Assembly (NCBI RefSeq): GCF_022809115.1
Contig: NZ_JALGBH010000001.1
Span: 186,001-250,000 of the forward strand
DNA length: 64,000 nucleotides
Direction: 5' to 3'
From: Pedobacter montanisoli
GTDB taxonomy: Bacteria; Bacteroidota; Bacteroidia; Sphingobacteriales; Sphingobacteriaceae
In this document: in pieces, positions 27,987-36,493 of the stretch
Layout of the letters: each line of letters starts with the position of its first letter
How positions within the stretch are numbered: the stretch's first letter is position 1
Made by a program: the position numbers and the translations under genes
The notes under the pieces: generated by a model
The model's input: only the letters and a program-made list of their open reading frames with translations
Database searches by the model: none
Told to the model about the DNA's origin: nothing

Positions 27987-29459
27987 TTATAATTTTGCGT
28001 ATTCTTCTTGTTTAACACTATCAAATTTTTCTAAAGACTCAATGTATTCTTTCATTTGTTCTTTATCTAAATGACCTTCTTTGATCAATTCCATTTTAGA
28101 CTGCTCACTTGCACTCTTCAAAATCATTTTAACCTCTGCAATAGCAATAGAAGGTAAAACTCTTAAGAACAATAAGAATAAAGTAAAGAATAAACCAATT
28201 GAACCCACAAACACACTCACATCAACCCAAGTAGGATAAAACATTGCCCAACTTGAAGGGAGATAATCACGGTGCAATGAAGTTACAATGATTACAAAAC
28301 GCTCAAACCACATACCGATGTTTACTACGATAGATAAAATCCAAGTAGCAGCAATGTTTGTACGTATCTTTTTGAACCAGAATAACTGAGGAGAAATTAC
28401 GTTACAGGTCATCATTAACCAGTATGCCCACCAATATGGCCCGGCAATACGGTTTTGGAATGCATACATCTCATAAGGAGATCCTGAGTACCATGCAATA
28501 AATAACTCTGTTAAATAAGCCACACCTACAATCGAACCTGTTACAATGATGATTTTATTCATTGATTCGATGTGGAACATGGTAATATAGTTCTCTAAAC
28601 CTAATACTTTACGTACAACCAATAATAAGGTTAATACCATGGCAAAACCAGAGAAAATCGCACCAGCCACAAAATATGGAGGGAAGATCGTGGTATGCCA
28701 TCCCGGAATTACTGAAGTAGCAAAGTCCATAGATACAATGGTATGTACCGAAAGTACCAGTGGCGTTGAAATACCTGCTAAGATCAATGATACCGCCTCA
28801 AAACGCTGCCAGGTTTTTACGCTACCTGTCCAACCAAATGAGAAAATAGTATAGATTTTTTTACGCAAGCCTGTTGCTCTGTCTCTGATGGTTGCGATAT
28901 CTGGTAATAAACCTGTGTACCAAAATAATAATGATACAGAGAAATACGTTGAGATCGCAAACATATCCCACACTAGTGGTGAGTTAAAGTTTACCCAAAG
29001 TGAACCGAACTGGTTTGGCAAAGGAAGTACCCAATAAGCTAACCAAGGACGACCCATGTGAGATACAACGTATGTAGCAGCACAGATTACGGCGAAAATG
29101 GTCATGGCCTCTGCTGAACGGTTAATGGAGTTACGCCAGTTCTGACGGAAAAGTAATAATACCGCAGAAATTAGCGTTCCGGCGTGACCAATACCTACCC
29201 ACCATACGAAACCGGTGATATCCCAAGCCCAACCTACTGTTTTATTTAAACCCCAAGCACCAATACCGGTCCAGAAAGTATAACTTACGGCAAACACCCA
29301 AAGCGATGCGCCACAAAGCGAAACGATGAAACCAATCCACCATGCTCTGTTAGGTTTATTTTCTACTGGCATCAAAATATCATCCGTAATTTTTGCATAC
29401 GTGATATTTTTGCCGGTAATTAATGGTTCTCTTAAAATTGATTCGTTATGTCCTGACAT
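27987..29459 (-). CDS. actC: Alternative complex III subunit ActC (NrfD-like)
   Basis: A 490-residue NrfD/PsrC-type membrane subunit with about ten helices. It begins with a soluble N-terminus containing [20 protein letters not shown], a known feature of ActC, then [19 protein letters not shown] (site of a conserved His) and [16 protein letters not shown]. In alternative complex III this subunit binds menaquinol at the interface with ActB, whose iron-sulfur clusters accept the electrons. It follows actB by 26 bases. Length is typical. Confidence 0.96.
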   Translation of the reverse strand: MSGHNESILREPLITGKNITYAKITDDILMPVENKPNRAWWIGFIVSLCGASLWVFAVSYTFWTGIGAWGLNKTVGWAWDITGFVWWVGIGHAGTLISAVLLLFRQNWRNSINRSAEAMTIFAVICAATYVVSHMGRPWLAYWVLPLPNQFGSLWVNFNSPLVWDMFAISTYFSVSLLFWYTGLLPDIATIRDRATGLRKKIYTIFSFGWTGSVKTWQRFEAVSLILAGISTPLVLSVHTIVSMDFATSVIPGWHTTIFPPYFVAGAIFSGFAMVLTLLLVVRKVLGLENYITMFHIESMNKIIIVTGSIVGVAYLTELFIAWYSGSPYEMYAFQNRIAGPYWWAYWLMMTCNVISPQLFWFKKIRTNIAATWILSIVVNIGMWFERFVIIVTSLHRDYLPSSWAMFYPTWVDVSVFVGSIGLFFTLFLLFLRVLPSIAIAEVKMILKSASEQSKMELIKEGHLDKEQMKEYIESLEKFDSVKQEEYAKL

Positions 29460-29485
29460 AATAATTTATACTCTAAATACAGCTG

Positions 29486-32400
29486 TTAAGCGTGCACTTC
29501 TTTTGTTTCTGAATCGATATTTCTAATTTTTGTCATGTAGCCAATTCCTGGCTCTACATTAATTTCCTCTAAAACATAGTATGTACGTTCGCTGCGTAAT
29601 GCTTTTGATACTTCTGAGTTAGGATCGTTCTTATCTCCGAAGATGATTGCATTTGCAGAACAAGCTTGCTGACAAGCCATTTTAATATCACCATCTTTTA
29701 GTGCACGTTTCTCCATTTTAGCAGCTAATTTACCTGCTTGGATACGTTGGATACACATTGAGCATTTCTCCATAACACCTCTTGAACGGGTAGTTACATC
29801 AGGATTTAACACCAACTGTGTAAATTCATTATTTAAATAATTATCGAAACGAGAGTCGTTCCAGTAGTTAAACCAGTTAAAACGACGCACTTTGTATGGA
29901 CAGTTGTTTGCACAATAACGTGTACCTACGCAACGGTTATAAGCCATATGGTTTAAACCATCTGATGAGTGTACGGTTGCTAATACCGGACATACTGTTT
30001 CACATGGTGCGTGATCACAGTGCTGACATAGCATTGGCTGGTGTACCACAGATACATTATCCTGGTTATCCATTTTAGCAATCTCTGTCTCTTTAGTTAC
30101 ATCACTGCCTGTTTTCTCATCATTAAAGCTGTAATAACGATCTATACGTAACCAATGCATCTCTCTGCGACGACGAACCTCGTCTTTACCTACAACTGGG
30201 ATGTTGTTTTCTACGTTACAAGCAACTATACAAGAACCACAACCAGTACAAGCATTTAAATCAATTGCCATTACCCAGTTGTTACCTAGCATTTCATGCT
30301 TATCTGTAGTCCACAAATCATACACTTTATGCTTATGGTGGTTACCTGAACCTGCTGCAGGATCTTTTTGATAATCTTTGAAAGAAGCTTCGCGAATTAC
30401 GTTTCTTCCTTCAAAAGAATAGTGTGTTTGTGTTTGTGCTAATTCTTCTCTACCACCTGCCGAAGCTAAAGTAGCAGTAGTGGCATATTGTAAGGTTCCG
30501 TTTGTAAAGCTTACAAATGGATAAGCATTTTTACCTACATTGTTACCAGCTTTACCTGCTCTGGTACGGCCATAACCTAAAGCTATAGCTGCAGTTCCCA
30601 TCGCTTGTCCAGGCTGTAACAATACCGGAAGAATAACCTCATGACCATTTGCACCTTTTACAGAAACCAAGTCAAACTCTTTGTAGCCTAATTTATCTGC
30701 CTGTTTAGGAGATAGCGCTAGGAAGTTATCCCAAGTTACTTTAGATACCGGATCTGGCAATTCTTGCAAGAAAGCATTGTTTGCCAATTTACCGTCACGC
30801 ATTGGGATATTTTCATAAACCAATAACTCGATATCTTTTTGTAAGGCTTTGCTGCTTGCTGTAATAGAAGAAACTACTGCATCTAAAGCTAGGCTAAAAC
30901 CATAAGAAGAAGCTGCTTTAGGAGCTTTGGCTACCAATCCATCTTGTAATAGATCGTTCCATGATTTACCGGTTCCAGGTAAAATGTTTTTCTCCCAGTT
31001 ATTACGTACATATTGATAGTAATCTTGTACCGGAGCATCAGACCAAATCAATAAACTTTGCTCTGGCTGACGTGAATTGAATACCGGATTGATGGTTGGC
31101 TGTACAATTGAGTAATAACCTTCGTAAGTATTGGCATCGCCCCACGATTCTAAATAATGAGGAGCAATAGCAACAACTTCGCAATTCTCAGCTGTTTCAT
31201 CTTCTCTATCGGCAAAAGAAACTTTTAAGCCAACTTTAGCTAAAGCTTCGTTAAATGCCTTAGCATTTACAGCATCGTAAGAAGGATTTGCATCCATAAA
31301 GAATACAGCACCTACTTCTCCCCTGCTCATTTCGTTGATCAGCTCTGCAAATTCAGCATCGTTACCTTCATAACGTTTGCAAGGATTATCGATATCAATA
31401 GTAGAACCGTAGCTACCAATAGCCACGTTAATTGCATTAACTAATGTTTGTGTAGAAACATCATTAGAACCACAAACTACAAGGGCTTTACCTTTATTCT
31501 GGGTAAGCTCTTTAGCAACCAATTTAATGGCTTTATCTGCTGTAGTATTGTTTGGTAAACCTGCTCCTGGCAAGCTGTTTCCTGTAATTGCATTATATAG
31601 TGCAATTAAAGCAGGACCCTGCTCTGATAATTTAACCGTAACACGCGTATCTGCGTTAGTACCCGTTAAACTCATACCAGTTTCGAACTGGAAATGACGA
31701 GACATTTTACCTTTTTCTAATGATTTGTAATTTCTGTTAGAAATATATTGAGCAGTGAATTCTTCTCCACTGATCCATGTTCCTAAGAAATCGGCAGCAA
31801 AACTTACAATAAGGTCTGCTTTATCAAAGTTATATTTAGGCAATACAGCTTTACCAAAGCTATTCTCATTTGCTTTGATTATACCTGTATATGAAACCGG
31901 ATCGTACTGTACGTGTTTTGCAGTTGGATATTTAGCTGCAAAATCAGTAATTACAGATTTAGCTGATGGGCTGTTTAAACTTGAAGATACAATACGGATT
32001 TTTTTACCCGCAGCCTGCACTTTGTTTAACTCGCCTTTAACATAATCATCCAGTTTAGCCCAGGTTGTATCTTCTTTCTTTAAAATAGGATTCTTCAGCT
32101 TAGAAACATCATATAAATCTAAAACTGAAGCCTGAGCCTGAGCATCTGTACCATTGTTGAAAACACCTGCTTTAGGGTTTGCTTCAATTTTAATAGGACG
32201 CCCAACTACGGTTTTAACTAAAACGCTGTTACCTTTAAAGGTAGAAACATAATAGTTCGGGATACCTGGTACAACCTCTTCCGGTCTAATTAAGTAAGGA
32301 ATTGATTTATGTACCGGTGCTTTCTGACAGGCAGCTAAAGTTACAGCTCCCAAACCAAAACCTAACGCTTTTAAAAAGTCGCGACGTGGGGTTACCGTAC

Positions 32401-32530
32401 TTAATCCTGCTTCACTTAAAACATCTTCTATTGGAAGCGGCTCAGCAAATTCATTCTTGTTGTTTTCAAGAAACTCTGGAGTTTTATTTAACTCCTCTAA
32501 GCCTTTCCAGTATTTCTTATTGCTTTCCAT
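29486..32530 (-). CDS. actB: Alternative complex III iron-sulfur subunit ActB
   Basis: This 1014-residue periplasmic subunit combines a molybdopterin-oxidoreductase-like large domain (which in this family binds no molybdenum) with a ferredoxin-like domain. A twin-arginine signal is visible at residues 49-54 (RRDFLK), followed by a lipobox near Cys68 (TLAACQK), so it is exported folded and probably lipid-anchored. The C-terminal quarter carries the cluster-binding cysteines in CTGCGSCIVAC, CQHCDHAPCETVCP, CVGTRYCANNCP, CSMC and CQQAC. These clusters take electrons from menaquinol at ActC and hand them to the hemes of ActA. The gene lies 46 bases after actA. Confidence 0.96.
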   Translation of the reverse strand: MESNKKYWKGLEELNKTPEFLENNKNEFAEPLPIEDVLSEAGLSTVTPRRDFLKALGFGLGAVTLAACQKAPVHKSIPYLIRPEEVVPGIPNYYVSTFKGNSVLVKTVVGRPIKIEANPKAGVFNNGTDAQAQASVLDLYDVSKLKNPILKKEDTTWAKLDDYVKGELNKVQAAGKKIRIVSSSLNSPSAKSVITDFAAKYPTAKHVQYDPVSYTGIIKANENSFGKAVLPKYNFDKADLIVSFAADFLGTWISGEEFTAQYISNRNYKSLEKGKMSRHFQFETGMSLTGTNADTRVTVKLSEQGPALIALYNAITGNSLPGAGLPNNTTADKAIKLVAKELTQNKGKALVVCGSNDVSTQTLVNAINVAIGSYGSTIDIDNPCKRYEGNDAEFAELINEMSRGEVGAVFFMDANPSYDAVNAKAFNEALAKVGLKVSFADREDETAENCEVVAIAPHYLESWGDANTYEGYYSIVQPTINPVFNSRQPEQSLLIWSDAPVQDYYQYVRNNWEKNILPGTGKSWNDLLQDGLVAKAPKAASSYGFSLALDAVVSSITASSKALQKDIELLVYENIPMRDGKLANNAFLQELPDPVSKVTWDNFLALSPKQADKLGYKEFDLVSVKGANGHEVILPVLLQPGQAMGTAAIALGYGRTRAGKAGNNVGKNAYPFVSFTNGTLQYATTATLASAGGREELAQTQTHYSFEGRNVIREASFKDYQKDPAAGSGNHHKHKVYDLWTTDKHEMLGNNWVMAIDLNACTGCGSCIVACNVENNIPVVGKDEVRRRREMHWLRIDRYYSFNDEKTGSDVTKETEIAKMDNQDNVSVVHQPMLCQHCDHAPCETVCPVLATVHSSDGLNHMAYNRCVGTRYCANNCPYKVRRFNWFNYWNDSRFDNYLNNEFTQLVLNPDVTTRSRGVMEKCSMCIQRIQAGKLAAKMEKRALKDGDIKMACQQACSANAIIFGDKNDPNSEVSKALRSERTYYVLEEINVEPGIGYMTKIRNIDSETKEVHA

Positions 32531-32576
32531 TTAAGCTATATTACTGTTTATCGAACGTTCTTAACTAAACTCTTTA

Positions 32577-33869
32577 TTAATAGTGACACTTACCACACTC
32601 TAAACCACCTAACATTGCTGGGGTAATTTTCTCACCTTTTTTGATTTTTTCGTGAGCAGCAATTACGTTAGCATAAAATGCATCGTTTTTCTTATTAGAA
32701 ATATCAGCCTCTTTGTGGCAGTTGATACACCATTTCATGGTTAATGGAGAATATTGATAAATTTCTTCCATTGTGTTTACCGGACCGTGACAAGCGAAAC
32801 ATACAGGATCTGTAGGTTTCAAGCCTTTTTCTTTACGGATTGCTTCTTCTCCAACTACGACGTGTTGCGAGTGGTTGAAATAAGCGAAATCTGGCAAGTT
32901 GTGAACACGAACCCACTCAATTGGTTTTTCTTTTGATTTATCGTAAGTCTGCTTATCAGCATCATACCCTAAAGCATTATAGATTTTTTGGATTTCAGGA
33001 GAAATCTGTCCATCTTCAGTTCTGGCCTGAACGTTTTTATGACAGTTCATACAAACATTTAAAGATGGGATAGTCGCATTTTTAGATTTAAACGCACCTG
33101 AGTGACAGTATTGACAATCAATCTGGTTGATACCAGCGTGTAATTCATGAGAGAATTTAATTGGCTGTGTTGGTTGGTAACCAGTATGAACACCAGTTTC
33201 CCACATACCCATCCAACCGAAAGAACCTAAAACGATTACAAGACACAATACCGTGAAGAAAACAAATTTCTTGTTTTTAAACAAGCCTTTAACACCTGTC
33301 ACTAAAGAAACATTTTCTTCTTCAGCAACTTCAATACCTTGTTTTTCAAGAATTAAGCGCTCTAAAACTTTAATTGCTCTTCCTAATACAACCAATACAA
33401 CTATCGATAGAACGATAATAGCTATAATACCCACGATAGAAAGACTTGAAGCACCTTCATCTTTTACAGCTGCAGCACCAGCGGCAGCCTCTTTTTTAGG
33501 TTCACCTGCCTTAGCGTAAGCAATGATGTTTTTAATCTGATCATCACTTAAGTTAGGGAAAGTAGTCATTTCAGAAGGCGAGAATTTTGCCGCTTCTATA
33601 GCTTGTTTGTTACCCGAAGCTCTTAATGATACGTTGTCTCTAATCCACGAAATCAAGAAAGCCTCGTCTAATTCATTAACTTTTGGCGTTAAAGCCGGAC
33701 CTGTTAAATCATGATCTAACGCGTGACATGATTTACATTTTGCTGTAAATAATGTCTTACCCTCCGCTACATCCTGCGCTTTTGATACAGTTACAATAAA
33801 AAAAGATAGCGCCGCCAAAATCATGGCCGACTTTCTAAACTTTTTAAATCCTAATGAGATATTTCTCAT
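32577..33869 (-). CDS. actA: Alternative complex III multiheme cytochrome ActA, six heme motifs
   Basis: A 430-residue c-type cytochrome and first gene of the act/cox cluster. After a signal peptide (ending SKAQ) comes a monoheme cytochrome c domain with CKSCH at 45-49, then an Ala-rich linker, a membrane helix at about 143-170, a second helix at about 205-225, and a pentaheme region with CQYCH, CMNCH, CFACH, CINCH and CGKCH. ActA is usually described as a pentaheme protein; the added N-terminal domain makes six motifs. It moves electrons from ActB toward the oxidase. A candidate promoter lies at 33953-33979. The rest of the 256-base gap to the upstream gene shows no gene. Confidence 0.95.
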   Translation of the reverse strand: MRNISLGFKKFRKSAMILAALSFFIVTVSKAQDVAEGKTLFTAKCKSCHALDHDLTGPALTPKVNELDEAFLISWIRDNVSLRASGNKQAIEAAKFSPSEMTTFPNLSDDQIKNIIAYAKAGEPKKEAAAGAAAVKDEGASSLSIVGIIAIIVLSIVVLVVLGRAIKVLERLILEKQGIEVAEEENVSLVTGVKGLFKNKKFVFFTVLCLVIVLGSFGWMGMWETGVHTGYQPTQPIKFSHELHAGINQIDCQYCHSGAFKSKNATIPSLNVCMNCHKNVQARTEDGQISPEIQKIYNALGYDADKQTYDKSKEKPIEWVRVHNLPDFAYFNHSQHVVVGEEAIRKEKGLKPTDPVCFACHGPVNTMEEIYQYSPLTMKWCINCHKEADISNKKNDAFYANVIAAHEKIKKGEKITPAMLGGLECGKCHY

Positions 33870-33952
33870 AATGAGTATTTTATGCTATAATTTGAAATAA
33901 TTTTTTTGTTCTGAACGGTTTTCCGTCGGTTTACCACTCAGAAATATTTGGA

Positions 33953-33979
33953 CAAAAGTAATCTTTATTAAGTTATCAA
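33953..33979 (-). promoter_or_regulatory. Candidate promoter for the act/cox cluster
   Basis: On the minus strand a TACTTTTG box (33953-33960) matches the Bacteroidota -7 consensus TAnnTTTG, with TTG at 33977-33979 as a possible -33 element. The 16-base spacing is shorter than usual (about 18-21), and the predicted leader before actA would be about 77 bases. Confidence 0.4.
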
Positions 33980-34125
33980 TGACACATTAATGACAGTGAA
34001 ATACAATTTATAATCATTCTAAATTAATAAGAATTGTTAGCTTTAATGGCGCCTAAGCACAATTTCAGTCTAATAATTCCTTCTGTTTTCTAACAATTAA
34101 TCAAATAAAGATTTTGATCTCTGGA

Positions 34126-35106
34126 TTATTGTTTCAATATCCATGCAAAAATCAGAGGAGCCACAATTGTAGCATCTGATTCTACAATAAACTTAGGCGT
34201 ATTGATATCTAATTTACCCCATGTAATCTTCTCATTAGGCACAGCTCCTGAATATGAACCATATGAGGTTGTAGAATCTGATATCTGGCAGAAATAGCTC
34301 CAAAAAGGAATATTTTCCATTTCCATATCCTGATAAAGCATCGGTACTACGCAAATAGGGAAATCGCCAGCAATACCCCCGCCTATCTGGAAAAATCCTA
34401 TGCCTTTACCTTCTGAGTTTTTCACATACCAATCCGCAAGGTAACCCATATATTCTATACCACTTTTCATGGTAGTAGCTTTAAGCTCTCCTTTAATTAC
34501 GTAAGAAGCAAAAATATTTCCCATAGTTGAGTCTTCCCATCCCGGAACCACTATTGGGAGGTTTTTCTCTGCAGCAGCTAACATCCATGAGTTTTTAGGA
34601 TCAATTTCATAGTATTGCTCTAAAACTCCACTTAAAAGCATTTTGTACATATACTCATGCGGAAAATAACGCTCACCGCTATCATCTGCATCTTTCCATA
34701 TTTTATGAATGTGTTTTTGCAATCTTCTGAAAGCCTCTTCTTCAGGAATACAGGTATCTGTAACACGGTTATAATGGTTTTCTAACAAATCCCATTCATC
34801 CTGCGGGCTTAAATCACGGTAATTAGGTACACGTTTATAATGAGAGTGTGCTACGAGGTTCATGATATCCTCCTCCAGGTTAGCACCTGTACAAGATATA
34901 ATAGAAACTTTATCTTGTCTGATCATTTCGGCAAGTGAAATTCCAAGCTCAGCAGTACTCATTGCACCCGCAAGCGTAATCATCATTTTGCCACCTTCAT
35001 CTAAATGGGTTTCGTACCCTTTAGCCGCATCCATCATAGCTGCAGCATTAAAATGGAGATAATTGGTCTCCATAAATTTGGATATTGGTCCTCTTGTAGT
35101 ACTCAT
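34126..35106 (-). CDS. Deoxyhypusine synthase-like protein
   Basis: This 326-residue protein belongs to the deoxyhypusine synthase fold family, which uses NAD and spermidine. Visible family features are MITLAGAMSTAELG near residue 42, the SCTGANLEEDI motif, and VPGWEDSTMGN. The catalytic lysine is kept at Lys298 in WGK, followed by FIVESDATIVAPLIFAW. Bacteria lack the normal protein target (eIF5A), so bacterial members probably act on small molecules, for example making homospermidine from spermidine or putrescine; which reaction applies here cannot be told from sequence. The gene has its own predicted promoter embedded in an inverted repeat and is not part of the act/cox cluster downstream. 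Confidence 0.9.
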   Translation of the reverse strand: MSTTRGPISKFMETNYLHFNAAAMMDAAKGYETHLDEGGKMMITLAGAMSTAELGISLAEMIRQDKVSIISCTGANLEEDIMNLVAHSHYKRVPNYRDLSPQDEWDLLENHYNRVTDTCIPEEEAFRRLQKHIHKIWKDADDSGERYFPHEYMYKMLLSGVLEQYYEIDPKNSWMLAAAEKNLPIVVPGWEDSTMGNIFASYVIKGELKATTMKSGIEYMGYLADWYVKNSEGKGIGFFQIGGGIAGDFPICVVPMLYQDMEMENIPFWSYFCQISDSTTSYGSYSGAVPNEKITWGKLDINTPKFIVESDATIVAPLIFAWILKQ

Positions 35107-35122
35107 TATTTAATTTATTTTA

Positions 35123-35160
35123 ATTGGCAAAAGTAACCAATTACTTTAATCTTTGCCAAT
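35123..35160 (-). promoter_or_regulatory. Promoter with nested inverted repeats for the deoxyhypusine synthase-like gene
   Basis: The minus strand shows TACTTTTG (35128-35135, matching TAnnTTTG) and TTG at 35157-35159, spaced 21 bases, with the start codon 22 bases beyond the -7 box. Inverted arms ATTGGCAAA (35123-35131) and TTTGCCAAT (35152-35160) enclose a second palindrome AAAGTAA-CCAA-TTACTTT (35130-35147). Both cover the promoter elements, so an operator is plausible. Confidence 0.5.
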
Positions 35161-35257
35161 CTATGTTGTTTATTTGTCATCTTACAATAAGGCACTCAAA
35201 ACAAGTTAATTATAAAATTTTAAACGCATTTGCGCTATTTGTAATAGCTTTGTCCTT

Positions 35258-36388
35258 ATGAAAAAAGTTGGATTATCCTTTCTAATGAGTATAAGCGTAT
35301 TGGTATGCAATGCACAGGGCAAGCTGATCAGAAAATTATTATCAAACGAAAAAGATACTACCCGTAAATCGAGCTTTATGCCTGTGCCTGTATTGGGTTA
35401 TGCACAGGAAACCGGAGTTGAACTGGGTTTGGGCGCTATATATTCATTATATCTTGACAGGAAAGACACTTTAAACCGCAGTTCCAATTTTTATGGCATG
35501 GGTTCTTATTCTACCAAAGGCACTTACAGCGTTACGCTAAAAGGCGATGTTTGGACAAAAGGCAATAAGCACCATCTTATCGGCGACATTCGTTTTAAGG
35601 ATATGCCCTTTAACTTTTATGGCTTAGGCAACAATACATTAGCTTCTAACGAAGATAAACTTGTACAACGCTCTATAAAAATGTTATTTGATGCCGAAAA
35701 AAGTTTTGTAGCCAAAAGTTACACCGGAGTTTCTTTGGGTTTTGAAAATTACAGCTTTACAGATAAAATGGCTGATGGAATCTTTGCACAAGATCCGTTG
35801 ATCTTCGATAAAGATGGCGGCTCTGTAGTGTTTATCGGTGTATCACAAAGCTTAGATACCCGTAACAGCAATAACTTTCCTACCAAAGGTTTTTTTGGCC
35901 GAATCTCATACCAGTATGCTCCTGATATTTTTGGCGGAGATAATTTTAAAGGTAGCCAGTTTAAAATAAACTTACGCAACTTTTGGTCTTTTACACCTAA
36001 AGTGGTTTTAGGCGTGCAGGCCATTTACCATACGGTTCAAAGCAATCACACCCCTTTTTACATGTTGCCTCAACTGGGTAATGATGAAATTATGCGAGGT
36101 TATTACGCCGGGCGTTACCGCGATGAAAATTTGCTCCAAGGACAGGCCGAACTACGTTACCGCTTTATGAACCGCTTTGCTTTCGTGGCTTTTGCAGGTT
36201 TAGGTAAGGTATTCAACAACAACCAGGTGAACTTAAATGATTTCAAACCTAATTATGGTGTTGGAGGCAGGTACTTTTTTGATACAGCCAAAGGCTTAAG
36301 TGTACGTTTCGATTATGGTGTAGGCGAAAAACGTCCGGGCGAAAAAAGACAGACCGGATTTTACATTGGCTTAGGCGAAGCATTCTAA
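35258..36388 (+). CDS. Omp85/BamA-type outer membrane beta-barrel protein
   Basis: A 376-residue exported barrel with signal peptide MKKVGLSFLMSISVLVCNAQ. No POTRA domain is present; the whole mature part looks like a 16-strand-size barrel of the bacterial surface antigen (D15) family. The conserved barrel motif is seen in DEIMRGYYAGRYRDENLLQG, corresponding to the RGF-type loop of Omp85 proteins, and the protein ends in Phe (GLGEAF) as outer-membrane proteins do. Similar POTRA-less barrels in Bacteroidota have no settled function; involvement in lipid or small-molecule handling is speculative. It is transcribed divergently from the deoxyhypusine synthase-like gene. Confidence 0.85.
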   Translation: MKKVGLSFLMSISVLVCNAQGKLIRKLLSNEKDTTRKSSFMPVPVLGYAQETGVELGLGAIYSLYLDRKDTLNRSSNFYGMGSYSTKGTYSVTLKGDVWTKGNKHHLIGDIRFKDMPFNFYGLGNNTLASNEDKLVQRSIKMLFDAEKSFVAKSYTGVSLGFENYSFTDKMADGIFAQDPLIFDKDGGSVVFIGVSQSLDTRNSNNFPTKGFFGRISYQYAPDIFGGDNFKGSQFKINLRNFWSFTPKVVLGVQAIYHTVQSNHTPFYMLPQLGNDEIMRGYYAGRYRDENLLQGQAELRYRFMNRFAFVAFAGLGKVFNNNQVNLNDFKPNYGVGGRYFFDTAKGLSVRFDYGVGEKRPGEKRQTGFYIGLGEAF

Positions 36389-36493
36389 TATCTAGGCTCA
36401 AGTAAAAATATACTTGAAAATTAAACACTTGCTTTATATACTAAGATAAAGTTTAGATATTCGTTAATGTTAACTAAACCTTATAATTCATAT

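Noticed and set aside
33870-34125. Small RNA or small gene in the 256-base gap before actA
   Set aside because: No open frame with gene-like features, strong hairpin or tRNA-like structure was found; only a candidate promoter is supported.
36398-36417. Hairpin TCAAGTA/TACTTGA after the Omp85-like gene as a terminator
   Set aside because: Stem of only seven weak pairs and no T run on the plus strand; kept out of the feature list.
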